Shown here: piece by piece, positions 13,043 through 20,627 of the stretch
Layout of the letters: every line of letters starts with the position of its first letter
Numbering within the stretch: position 1 is the stretch's first letter
Origin: Flavivirga eckloniae
GTDB taxonomy: Bacteria; Bacteroidota; Bacteroidia; Flavobacteriales; Flavobacteriaceae
NCBI RefSeq assembly: GCF_002886045.1
Contig: NZ_CP025791.1
Coordinates: forward strand, 4,479,001-4,543,000
Reading direction: 5' to 3'
DNA length: 64,000 bases
Position numbers and translations under genes: made by a program
Notes under the pieces: model-generated
What the model was told of the DNA's origin: nothing
Database searches by the model: none
The model's input: only the letters and a program-made list of their open reading frames with translations

Positions 13043-14305
13043 ATGAGCCAATCAATACCAACTAGAAGATACGGATTCTTCGTAGGATCTTTTTTAATAA
13101 CCTTGTTGTTGTACGTAGATCGTGTCTGTATCTCATCTGCAAAAGATTCTATTAGTGAAGATTTAAACCTTACCGATATTGAAATGGGTTGGGTATTAAG
13201 TGCTTTTGCATTAGGTTATGCTTTATTTCAGGTGCCCGCAGGTGCTTTAGGAGACAGATATGGAGTGCGTAAGGTTATGACCTCGATTATGGTATTATGG
13301 TCTGTATTTACAGCGTTAACCGGAGCCGCTTGGAATTATATATCCATGCTTGTATTTAGGTATATTTTTGGAGCTGGAGAAGCGGGTGCATTTCCTAATA
13401 TTTCGAGAGCCGCATTTTCTTGGGTCCCATTAAAAGAACGCGGTATTTTTCAAGGCATAAACTTTTCAGGGTCAAGATTAGGGGCCGCATTTGCATTGCC
13501 TTTAGTTGCTTATTTAATTGATGTATGGGGTTGGCGTGTCATTTTCTATTTTTTTGGAGCTATAGGAATTCTTTGTGCCCTGCTGTTCTATTTTTTATTT
13601 AGAAATAAACCAGAAGAACATAAAGACATTTCAGATGCCGAGAAAGCCTATATTATAAAAAATCGTCAGCAAGAAGAACAGGTGAAAAACGTATTGCCTA
13701 TAAGGCGTATTCTAGGGTCAAAAAATGTTATTCTGGCTATGATTCAATACATAGGGAGTAACTTTATTTTCTTTTTTATGTTAACCTGGTTGTTTCCCTA
13801 TATCAAGGCAAAATATGAGTTAAATCTAGTTACTACCGGGTTTTATGCCATGTTACCCTTTTTGGCAGGAGCTGTTGGCAATTGGGTGTCTGGCTATACC
13901 GTTGACGCTATTTATAAAAAAGGAAAATGGAAATTATCTAGACAAATACCAGCTATAGTAGGCTTTTGCTTAGTGGTTGTAGGAATAATTTCTAGTTTGT
14001 ATATGAAAACGGCCTTAGGAGCCGTTCTATGTTTATCGGTTGCTATTTTCGGAGCAGATATGACCTTGAGTCCATCTTGGTCGTTCTGTATGGATATAGG
14101 AAAGGAGAATTCCGGTAAGGTGTCCGGAATGATGAACATGGCAGGTAATTTAGGATCTTTTTCCACAGCATTAGCATTTCCATATCTAATGGCATGGACA
14201 GGTTCTAATGAACCATTCTTTTATACCGCTGCTTTTTTAGGTGTAGTTGCCATCGTTTGTTGGCTATTTATGGATTCTGCAAAAGAGATACGTTATGATA
14301 AATAA
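13043..14305 (+). CDS. MFS transporter, anion:cation symporter (hexuronate/glucarate carrier-like)
   Basis: Probable uptake of an acidic sugar at the inner membrane. The 420-aa protein has about 12 membrane segments, the start pattern RRYGFFVGSFLITLLLYVDRVCIS, the loop GDRYGVRKVM after TM2, and AGAFPNISRAAFSWVPLKERG, which is typical of the ACS family (GudP, ExuT, phthalate carriers). It begins 1 bp after the kinase stop and overlaps the next gene by 11 bp, so it belongs to the same transcript. An acid substrate fits the kinase and dehydrogenase in the operon. It is a different subfamily from the sugar porter at 7523, so the cassette carries one neutral-sugar-type and one acid-type carrier. 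Confidence 0.9.
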   Translation: MSQSIPTRRYGFFVGSFLITLLLYVDRVCISSAKDSISEDLNLTDIEMGWVLSAFALGYALFQVPAGALGDRYGVRKVMTSIMVLWSVFTALTGAAWNYISMLVFRYIFGAGEAGAFPNISRAAFSWVPLKERGIFQGINFSGSRLGAAFALPLVAYLIDVWGWRVIFYFFGAIGILCALLFYFLFRNKPEEHKDISDAEKAYIIKNRQQEEQVKNVLPIRRILGSKNVILAMIQYIGSNFIFFFMLTWLFPYIKAKYELNLVTTGFYAMLPFLAGAVGNWVSGYTVDAIYKKGKWKLSRQIPAIVGFCLVVVGIISSLYMKTALGAVLCLSVAIFGADMTLSPSWSFCMDIGKENSGKVSGMMNMAGNLGSFSTALAFPYLMAWTGSNEPFFYTAAFLGVVAIVCWLFMDSAKEIRYDK

Positions 14306-15320
14306 ATTAAGAGGTGTTGCTATAGGTGCTGGTTATTTTAGCAAATTTCAATTTGAAGCATGGAATCGTATTCCAGAAGTTGAAATAACAGCACTATGTA
14401 ATACTAATTTAAAAAAAGCCATGGGTGTAATGAGTGCCTATGGTATAAAGAAACATTATTCCGATTATAGGGAGATGATTATAAAAGAAAAACCGGATTT
14501 TATAGATATCATCACGCCTCCGGAAACACATTTGGAAATGTGCAAATTCGCTGCCGATCATGGCGTGCACATTATTTGCCAAAAACCGCTTGCCCCAAGT
14601 TTTGCTGAAGCTAAGGAAATGGTAGACTATGCTATGGAGAAGGAGGTACATTTTGTGGTTCACGAAAACTTCAGATTTCAGCCGTGGCATAGAGAAATAA
14701 AAAAAATTATAGATCAGGGCGAAGTTGGTGATTTATTCAGTCTTAATTTCAGATCCCGCATGGGAGACGGTTGGGGAGAACATGCTTATTTATCCAGACA
14801 ACCTTATTTTAGGGATTATGAAAGATTACTTATTTACGAAACAGGCGTACATTACATAGATACATTTAGTTATCATGCCGGGGAGATCGAAAATGTTTAT
14901 GCGCTACTTAAAAGGCTAAACCCAGAAATTAAGGGAGAAGATTCCGGGTTAATGATTCTTAATTTTAAAAATAAGGCTCATGCCATTTGGGATGCTAACA
15001 GGTATAATGAGAGTCGTCATGAAAATTCAAGATACACATTTGGCGAGTATTTAATTGATGGTTCCAAAGGTAGTATTAGGCTATATAATGATGGGAAGAT
15101 TACTATTCAAAAATTAGGAGAAGTAGAAAAAGAGCATTCTTATGTGCATAGAAAAAAAGGGTTTGCAGGCGATTGTTGCTATATTTTTCAACGAAATTTT
15201 ATTGATAATTTCCTTTCAGAAGGCGTTTTCGAAACAAGTGGTGTAAATTATTTAAAAATATTAAAAGCACAAGACGCAGTATACCAATCGGCTAAGCTAA
15301 ATAGACCGGTATGCCTATAG
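14295..15320 (+). CDS. Gfo/Idh/MocA family oxidoreductase
   Basis: NAD(P)-dependent oxidation or reduction of a sugar, often at C1 to give a lactone. The Rossmann part begins GVAIGAGYFSKF; the conserved lysine is in CQKPLAP (the EKP motif, with Gln for Glu), and HENFRFQPWHREIKK and GVHYIDTFSYHAG form the C-terminal substrate domain with the expected His/Asp pair. I start at the ATG at 14295, which overlaps the MFS stop by 11 bp; an upstream TTG at 14247 would run 59 bp into that gene. 341 aa, normal for the family. With the cyclase-fold hydrolase it could make and open a lactone; the actual substrate is unknown. Confidence 0.88.
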   Translation: MINKLRGVAIGAGYFSKFQFEAWNRIPEVEITALCNTNLKKAMGVMSAYGIKKHYSDYREMIIKEKPDFIDIITPPETHLEMCKFAADHGVHIICQKPLAPSFAEAKEMVDYAMEKEVHFVVHENFRFQPWHREIKKIIDQGEVGDLFSLNFRSRMGDGWGEHAYLSRQPYFRDYERLLIYETGVHYIDTFSYHAGEIENVYALLKRLNPEIKGEDSGLMILNFKNKAHAIWDANRYNESRHENSRYTFGEYLIDGSKGSIRLYNDGKITIQKLGEVEKEHSYVHRKKGFAGDCCYIFQRNFIDNFLSEGVFETSGVNYLKILKAQDAVYQSAKLNRPVCL

Positions 15321-15378
15321 AGCAGTATAATTTTTAACAACAAACCATGCAATTAGCATCCATTAAATTCATTACAAA

Positions 15379-18252
15379 ATGAAAAAAGTATTTGTATTAG
15401 TAGGCGTATCATTTTTATTGCTTAATTCTGTTTTCTCACAAGAATCAAAGGTTTCTATAGAAGGCGAATTGAAAAAATGGCACAAGGTAACCCTTAGTTT
15501 TACGGGCGAACAAATGGCTGAAAATGGAGCAGAAAACCCATTTTTAGATTACAGGCTAAATGTAACATTCAAGAATAATGATAAAACCTATGTAATCCCG
15601 GGCTTTTACGCAGCCGATGGTGATGCCGGAGAAACAAGTGCAAACTCCGGAAGTGTATGGCAAGTAAGGTTTAGACCGGATGCTGTTGGAGCATGGACGT
15701 ATCAAGTATCTTTTAGAAAAGGGAAAGCTATTGCTGTAAGCGATGATGCCAAAGCAGGAGATGCTGTGCAGTTTGATGGATTAAGTGGAAGCTTTTCAAT
15801 TGAAAAATCAGATAAAACAGGTCGCGATTTTAGAGGGAAAGGCCGTTTAAATTATACCGATACCGGATATCTTCAATTTGAAGAGACCGGAGATTATTTT
15901 CTTAAAGGCGGCGCAGACAGTCCGGAAAGTTTTTTGGGGTATTATGAATTCGACCAAACTCCACCATCACATAAATATGAAGCACATGCCAGAGATTGGA
16001 AAGCTGGCGATCCGACCTGGAAAAATGGGAAGGGAAAGAATATTATCGGGGCGTTAAACTATTTGAGTTCTAAAGATATGAATGCCGTTTATTTTCTTAC
16101 TATGAATGTGCAGGGCGATGGTAAGGACGTTTGGCCATGGAACGATGTTAACGAGCGTTACAGATTCGATTGTAGTAAACTAGATCAATGGGAGGTCGTT
16201 TTCGACCATATGGACAAGTTAGGGCTTATGCTTCATATTGTTACTCAAGAAACCGAGAATGAACTGCTATTGGATATAGGGCAATTGGGAGTGCAGCGAA
16301 AATTATATTACAGAGAGCTAATAGCGCGTTTTTCCCATCATTTAGGAGTTACCTGGAATTTGGGCGAGGAGAACGGGCCTTTACATTGGACGCCTAAGGG
16401 ACAAGATGATAAAGACAGAAAAGCCATGGCGAAGTATATTAAAACGCACGATCCTTATAAAGGTTTAGTCGTTTTGCACTCGCATGCAGTAAGCAAAGCA
16501 CAGGATTTATTTCTCGATCCACTTTTGGGATATGAGTATTTAGATGGACCTTCCATGCAAACACATCATCCAAAGGACGTACACGATAGGATCGTTAAAT
16601 TTATTGATGCTTCCAATAAGTCTGGCAGAAGATGGGTGATTTGTCAAGATGAAATAGGGCCTGCAGATACAGGCGCCAAACCAGATGCAGACGATCCGGA
16701 GCATAACGACATTCGTGCTCAGGTACTATGGGGAACTTTAATGGCCGGAGGTGCTGGCGTAGAATGGTATTTCGGATACCGATATGCACACAACGATTTA
16801 AAATGTGAAGATTGGCGTTCCAGAGACCTGTTATGGGATCAAACAAAACATGCTTTAGACTTTTTTCAAAAATATGTGCCATTTACAAGCATGCAATCGG
16901 CTGATTATTTAACCAGTAACTCTAACGATTATGTGTTTGCAGAGAATGGAAGTACCTATGTGGTTTATCTGCCCAAAGTAGAAGAAACGAAAATAAATTT
17001 ATATGGTTTTAATTCAAAATTCAATGTAAAATGGTATAACCCAAGAACAGGTGGAAATCTTGTAAAGGGAAGTAAAAAAATGATAAAAGGCGGAGGCGAA
17101 GTTTCCATTGGATTACCGCCTAATAGTGATAAAGATTGGGTGGCTTTAATTACCGTTGCAAAAAAAGCTAATTCTAATAAAACCTCGGGTAAAGAAGCCA
17201 TTGTAACTCTAAATGCCCTATCTGATTTTGAAATTGATAAAGCGAGCAAAGCCGTTTATTATACCGATCAAGGAAATGGAGCATTAGCCATAGATGCTGC
17301 TAATAAATCACAAAGAAATAAGTTTGCAGCTGCAAAAAACATATTTAAAGGAAAAACAGGGCTTTATAAAGGTGTTTTCACAGCTATGGCTGAAAATGAT
17401 GGTGAGTCTGTTTACAAAATAAAAATAAACGGAAAGGAAGTGGACTCACTGGTTAATCCCGAAACAGAATCTACCTTTTTAACCGCAAAACATAAATTGG
17501 AATTATATCTTCATAACAATGATATTATCGAGATATCATCAAAAGCCGTAACCAACGGAAAAATTCCAGAAAATGACGAAACAGCATGGTCTAGAGGAAG
17601 GTGGAATTCGTTAGTTTTAACCCCAAGTACGTTAGAAGTAGCCAATGCTTTAAACGATGTTGAACCATTTATTGAAAAAGGCGGTTATTTAGAGGTAGAA
17701 GCTGAGAATTTTCATAAAAAGAGCAACAATGGTACAAAGCGCGAGTGGTATGTTCGATCTAATAATGACAATATTCCGTTTTCGGGAGATACCATAGAAA
17801 ATCATTCGGCTACAGCAAGCAAAAATGCTTACATTGAAGCTTTACCGGATACTAGAGTAACACATGATGATGAACTTATTGCAGGAGAAAATTTCTTTCC
17901 GGTTTCAGGCACTGGAGGAATAGTTTCTTATAAAGTAAAAATTAATACACCGGGTATCTACTATGTTTGGGCCTTGGCTTACTCTACCGGAACCGAAGAT
18001 AACGGTTTGCATGTAGGTGTTAATGGTGAATGGCCAGAGCGTGGCGCTCGTATGCAATGGTGCGAAGGTAAGGATAGATGGACTTGGTCCTCGGCGCAAC
18101 GTGTTCCAGAAAACCATTGTGGTGTTCCAAAAGCCATAACGCTTAATTTTGAAAAAGCTGGCGACTATGTTATTTCTTTCTCCATGCGCGAAGATGGTTT
18201 TGAGTTTGATAAATGGATATTGGTTAAAGACAAGGAGTTTATACCAGAATAA
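15379..18252 (+). CDS. DUF5060-domain secreted protein, putative glycoside hydrolase
   Basis: Exported (signal peptide 1-20, ending VFSQ). Residues 25-130 fit the DUF5060 Ig-like domain (VEIEGELKKWHKVTLSFTG-like start, NPFLDYRLNVTF, GSVWQVRFRPDAVGAWTY). Residues about 150-510 look like a (beta/alpha)8 barrel; WNLGEENG (E330/E331) and CQDEIGPAD (E425) lie about 95 residues apart, as acid/base and nucleophile do in clan GH-A, but this is inference. A beta domain follows (about 520-600), resembling the putative collagen-binding domain often attached to such barrels, then a carbohydrate-binding-like region near the end (VEAENFH...DKWILVKD, about 770-955). It is the last gene of the sugar-acid operon, 58 bp after the oxidoreductase, so it may release the operon's substrate outside the cytoplasm. 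Confidence 0.85.
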   Translation: MKKVFVLVGVSFLLLNSVFSQESKVSIEGELKKWHKVTLSFTGEQMAENGAENPFLDYRLNVTFKNNDKTYVIPGFYAADGDAGETSANSGSVWQVRFRPDAVGAWTYQVSFRKGKAIAVSDDAKAGDAVQFDGLSGSFSIEKSDKTGRDFRGKGRLNYTDTGYLQFEETGDYFLKGGADSPESFLGYYEFDQTPPSHKYEAHARDWKAGDPTWKNGKGKNIIGALNYLSSKDMNAVYFLTMNVQGDGKDVWPWNDVNERYRFDCSKLDQWEVVFDHMDKLGLMLHIVTQETENELLLDIGQLGVQRKLYYRELIARFSHHLGVTWNLGEENGPLHWTPKGQDDKDRKAMAKYIKTHDPYKGLVVLHSHAVSKAQDLFLDPLLGYEYLDGPSMQTHHPKDVHDRIVKFIDASNKSGRRWVICQDEIGPADTGAKPDADDPEHNDIRAQVLWGTLMAGGAGVEWYFGYRYAHNDLKCEDWRSRDLLWDQTKHALDFFQKYVPFTSMQSADYLTSNSNDYVFAENGSTYVVYLPKVEETKINLYGFNSKFNVKWYNPRTGGNLVKGSKKMIKGGGEVSIGLPPNSDKDWVALITVAKKANSNKTSGKEAIVTLNALSDFEIDKASKAVYYTDQGNGALAIDAANKSQRNKFAAAKNIFKGKTGLYKGVFTAMAENDGESVYKIKINGKEVDSLVNPETESTFLTAKHKLELYLHNNDIIEISSKAVTNGKIPENDETAWSRGRWNSLVLTPSTLEVANALNDVEPFIEKGGYLEVEAENFHKKSNNGTKREWYVRSNNDNIPFSGDTIENHSATASKNAYIEALPDTRVTHDDELIAGENFFPVSGTGGIVSYKVKINTPGIYYVWALAYSTGTEDNGLHVGVNGEWPERGARMQWCEGKDRWTWSSAQRVPENHCGVPKAITLNFEKAGDYVISFSMREDGFEFDKWILVKDKEFIPE

Positions 18253-18286
18253 AGTCTTAAAACTTGTTATCTGAGATATAATATTA

Positions 18287-18541
18287 ACGTAAATCTTGCT
18301 TAAGAATTCAAGGTGTTCCTCCCTTTTAAAAAGGGAGGTGGATCCCGATGAGATCGGGATTCGGAAGGTTATATTAGTTTGTTATTTTTAATAAAACGCC
18401 TCTTTCTTCCAATTTTTATCAAAATCGAAATTCATTTCTCGGCTTTAAATTAAAGAGGAGAGCACTGTGACAGTAAAAAAATAGTTCTGAAACAAGTCTG
18501 GGACACACACCGACATAAATTCTCTTATCCAAGATTCACGT
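18287..18541 (-). mobile_element. MITE-like element, copy B (inverted relative to copy A)
   Basis: Reverse-complement partner of 6590-6847. Ends ACGTAAATCTT and AAGATTCACGT form an imperfect 11-bp terminal inverted repeat with one mismatch. The flanks carry TAATATTA on both sides (18279-18286 and 18541-18548), a likely 8-bp target duplication. The right-hand duplicate contains the stop codon of the ECF sigma gene on the minus strand. Like copy A it lies between convergent genes, contains two internal palindromes and has no coding capacity. Confidence 0.8.
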
Positions 18542-18545
18542 AATA

Positions 18546-19163
18546 TTAAGGCTTTACAAGGTTTTTGCCTATCTTTTTAATAGAGTGTTTTAAAAGTAGT
18601 ACAACCAAGTATAAACTGTTTTTACTTTCTATTTCCTTACGTATAATCTTAAAGGCATTTCCCATTTGAACTTCTACGGTCTTAATTGAAATGTTTAGCT
18701 GTTCTGCTATTTCAGCATACTTAAGATGTTCGAATTTGCTTAACAGGAATATCTCTTTACATCTAGGAGGAAGCTTTTCTATAGCTTCTTGTACAAGCTT
18801 TATTTTTTTCTTTCTAATATCCTCATCCTCGGTAATCATTTGATTCAAACGCTTGTATAACCACCCATCCAGCATGGATTGTTCTCTTTTTTTCTTTCTG
18901 TACTTATCTACAAAAGTATTATAAGCCGTTTTTCGCAAAAAACTTGAAATGGAACTTTTTTCATCCAAACGCTCCCTTCCGTTCCATAATTTAATAAACG
19001 TATCCTGCAGAATATCATCAGTTTGCATCTGGTTTTTTGTGAAACTATTAATAAAAGCATTTAATTCCTTGCTATGCTCTGAATAAATAGCCTTAAACGC
19101 AAGCTCATCCCCCTTTTTTAAGGAGGCAACAGTTAGCGATATGTTTTGTTTATGTTTATTCAT
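18546..19163 (-). CDS. ECF RNA polymerase sigma factor
   Basis: Directs RNA polymerase to target promoters, here probably the FecR-SusC locus. The 205-aa protein has sigma region 2 (about 25-95, with TDDILQDTFIKLWNGRERL and the helix SSISSFLRKTAYNTFVDKYRKKKR) and region 4 (about 130-185, with LPPRCKEIFLLSKFEHLKYAEIAEQLNISIKTVEVQMGNAFK). It is transcribed away from the fecR gene, with 105 bp between the two starts, whereas most such pairs run in the same direction. Its stop codon overlaps the probable target duplication of MITE-like copy B, so the last few residues (basic tail KKIGKNLVKP) may have been altered by the insertion. Confidence 0.93.
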   Translation of the reverse strand: MNKHKQNISLTVASLKKGDELAFKAIYSEHSKELNAFINSFTKNQMQTDDILQDTFIKLWNGRERLDEKSSISSFLRKTAYNTFVDKYRKKKREQSMLDGWLYKRLNQMITEDEDIRKKKIKLVQEAIEKLPPRCKEIFLLSKFEHLKYAEIAEQLNISIKTVEVQMGNAFKIIRKEIESKNSLYLVVLLLKHSIKKIGKNLVKP

Positions 19164-19268
19164 TCTTATGAGAACCGTAAATCTAACTAAAAAACTTTAA
19201 AACTTTTTTAAGATTTATATAAGGGTTTTTTTAACTCCAGGCGTAGATTATTAAAATAGATGTAAAAA

Positions 19269-20417
19269 ATGACCGAAAGAATTGAGATATTAATAGTTAA
19301 ATACTTTTCAGATAATCTGTCTAATGAAGAGCTGAAAGAACTTATATCCTGGGTAGAAACAGGGGATAATAAAAAAGAGTTTGATCACTACGTTAGTTTA
19401 AACTTCACCATAGAGGAACTAAAAAGTGAGAGTCATGATGGCTCTATATTATGGAAATATATTGAATCGAGCTTTAAAGCTCCTGTTAAAAGAACCAGAT
19501 ATTGGAAATATGCTGTGGCGGCTTCGGTTATGTTGATTTTGGGATTAACCTTCTTTTTTAATAGAAGTGAGGAACCAAAGGATATGCAAAAACCAGTTGT
19601 TGTAAATAATAATATAGAAGTTGGAACAGATAAAGCTATTTTAACTCTGGAAGATGGTACTAATATCGCATTAGAAAAAGGGAGTCAATATGCATCGGAA
19701 AATATTGAGAGCAATGGCGAGGAATTAGTTTACAATACTTCGAAAAGAGAAAAAACAGAAACAACTTATAACTATTTAACAGTTCCTAGAGGAGGTCAGT
19801 TTTTTGTACAGTTGGCAGACGAAACTAAAGTATGGTTAAACTCAGAATCTAAAATTAAATACCCAACATCTTTCATTAAAGGGGAGTTACGCCAGGTCGA
19901 ACTGGTTTATGGAGAAGCCTACTTTGATGTGTCATCAAGTACAAATCATAACGGGTCTGAATTTAGAGTAAAACATCTTTCTCAGGACATTCAGGTTTTA
20001 GGTACTGAATTTAATGTAAAGGCCTATGGAGATGATAAAAACATCTTCACCACACTGGTAGAAGGTAAAGTAAATATTAGTACTAGAAATGGGAAGAAAA
20101 TGTTAGAGCCAGGAGAACAATCTATTGTGAATTATAATGATGAAACCATCACAGTTTCTAAAGCAGATTTATATAGAGAAACGTCCTGGAAACAAGGGGT
20201 GTTCAGTTTTGAAGATAAGCCGCTTAAGGATATTATGAAAGTATTGTCGCGTTGGTACGATATGGAGGTTGTTTTCTTAAACCCAAAAATTGAAGATGTG
20301 TTGTTTTATGGGAAAATAAGAAAAGATCAGAAGATCGAGGATATTTTAGAGTCTATAAAAGACCTAAGCATGATAGAAAACTATGAAATTAATGATAAGA
20401 CAATCAGCTTAAAATAA
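19269..20417 (+). CDS. FecR-family anti-sigma factor
   Basis: Inner-membrane regulator that holds an ECF sigma factor and responds to the SusC receptor through its periplasmic part. Order of parts: cytosolic helical sigma-binding region (1-75), one membrane span (about 81-97, YAVAASVMLILGLTFFF), FecR domain (about 165-280, with YLTVPRGGQFFVQLADETKVWLNSES and VLGTEFNVKAYG) and a DUF4974 domain at the C-terminus (about 310-382, FEDKPLKDIMKVLSRWYDMEV). The likely partner sigma is encoded divergently at 18546-19163, and the receptor with its STN domain starts 210 bp downstream. Length 382 aa, normal for Bacteroidota. Confidence 0.93.
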   Translation: MTERIEILIVKYFSDNLSNEELKELISWVETGDNKKEFDHYVSLNFTIEELKSESHDGSILWKYIESSFKAPVKRTRYWKYAVAASVMLILGLTFFFNRSEEPKDMQKPVVVNNNIEVGTDKAILTLEDGTNIALEKGSQYASENIESNGEELVYNTSKREKTETTYNYLTVPRGGQFFVQLADETKVWLNSESKIKYPTSFIKGELRQVELVYGEAYFDVSSSTNHNGSEFRVKHLSQDIQVLGTEFNVKAYGDDKNIFTTLVEGKVNISTRNGKKMLEPGEQSIVNYNDETITVSKADLYRETSWKQGVFSFEDKPLKDIMKVLSRWYDMEVVFLNPKIEDVLFYGKIRKDQKIEDILESIKDLSMIENYEINDKTISLK

Positions 20418-20533
20418 GAGCAATTTAGATATATAAACTACAAATCAAAAATAAATATTACTAACTCAAAAAACTACATGACTATGCTAGAAAATTACTA
20501 CTGACCTAGAATCTTACATACAGGAAAAGAAAA

Positions 20534-20579
20534 AGGGAACATGATTATATCTCGCTAAAAATTTAAAACAATGTTCCCT
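20534..20579 (+). promoter_or_regulatory. Inverted repeat in the fecR-susC leader
   Basis: AGGGAACAT and ATGTTCCCT form a 9-bp perfect stem around a 28-base AT-rich loop, 48 bases before the susC start. There is no T-run after the stem, so it is more likely an RNA leader structure or a protein site than a plain terminator. The second SusCD locus has a hairpin in the same place (42838-42867), with different sequence. Confidence 0.5.
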
Positions 20580-20627
20580 AAGTGAGATTATTAATTAAAT
20601 GTTTATTAACTAATAACATACAAATTT

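Noticed and set aside
14247-14294. TTG start giving 16 extra residues to the Gfo/Idh/MocA protein
   Set aside because: The extension lies in the MFS coding region and precedes the Rossmann motif by too much; ATG 14295 is the better start.
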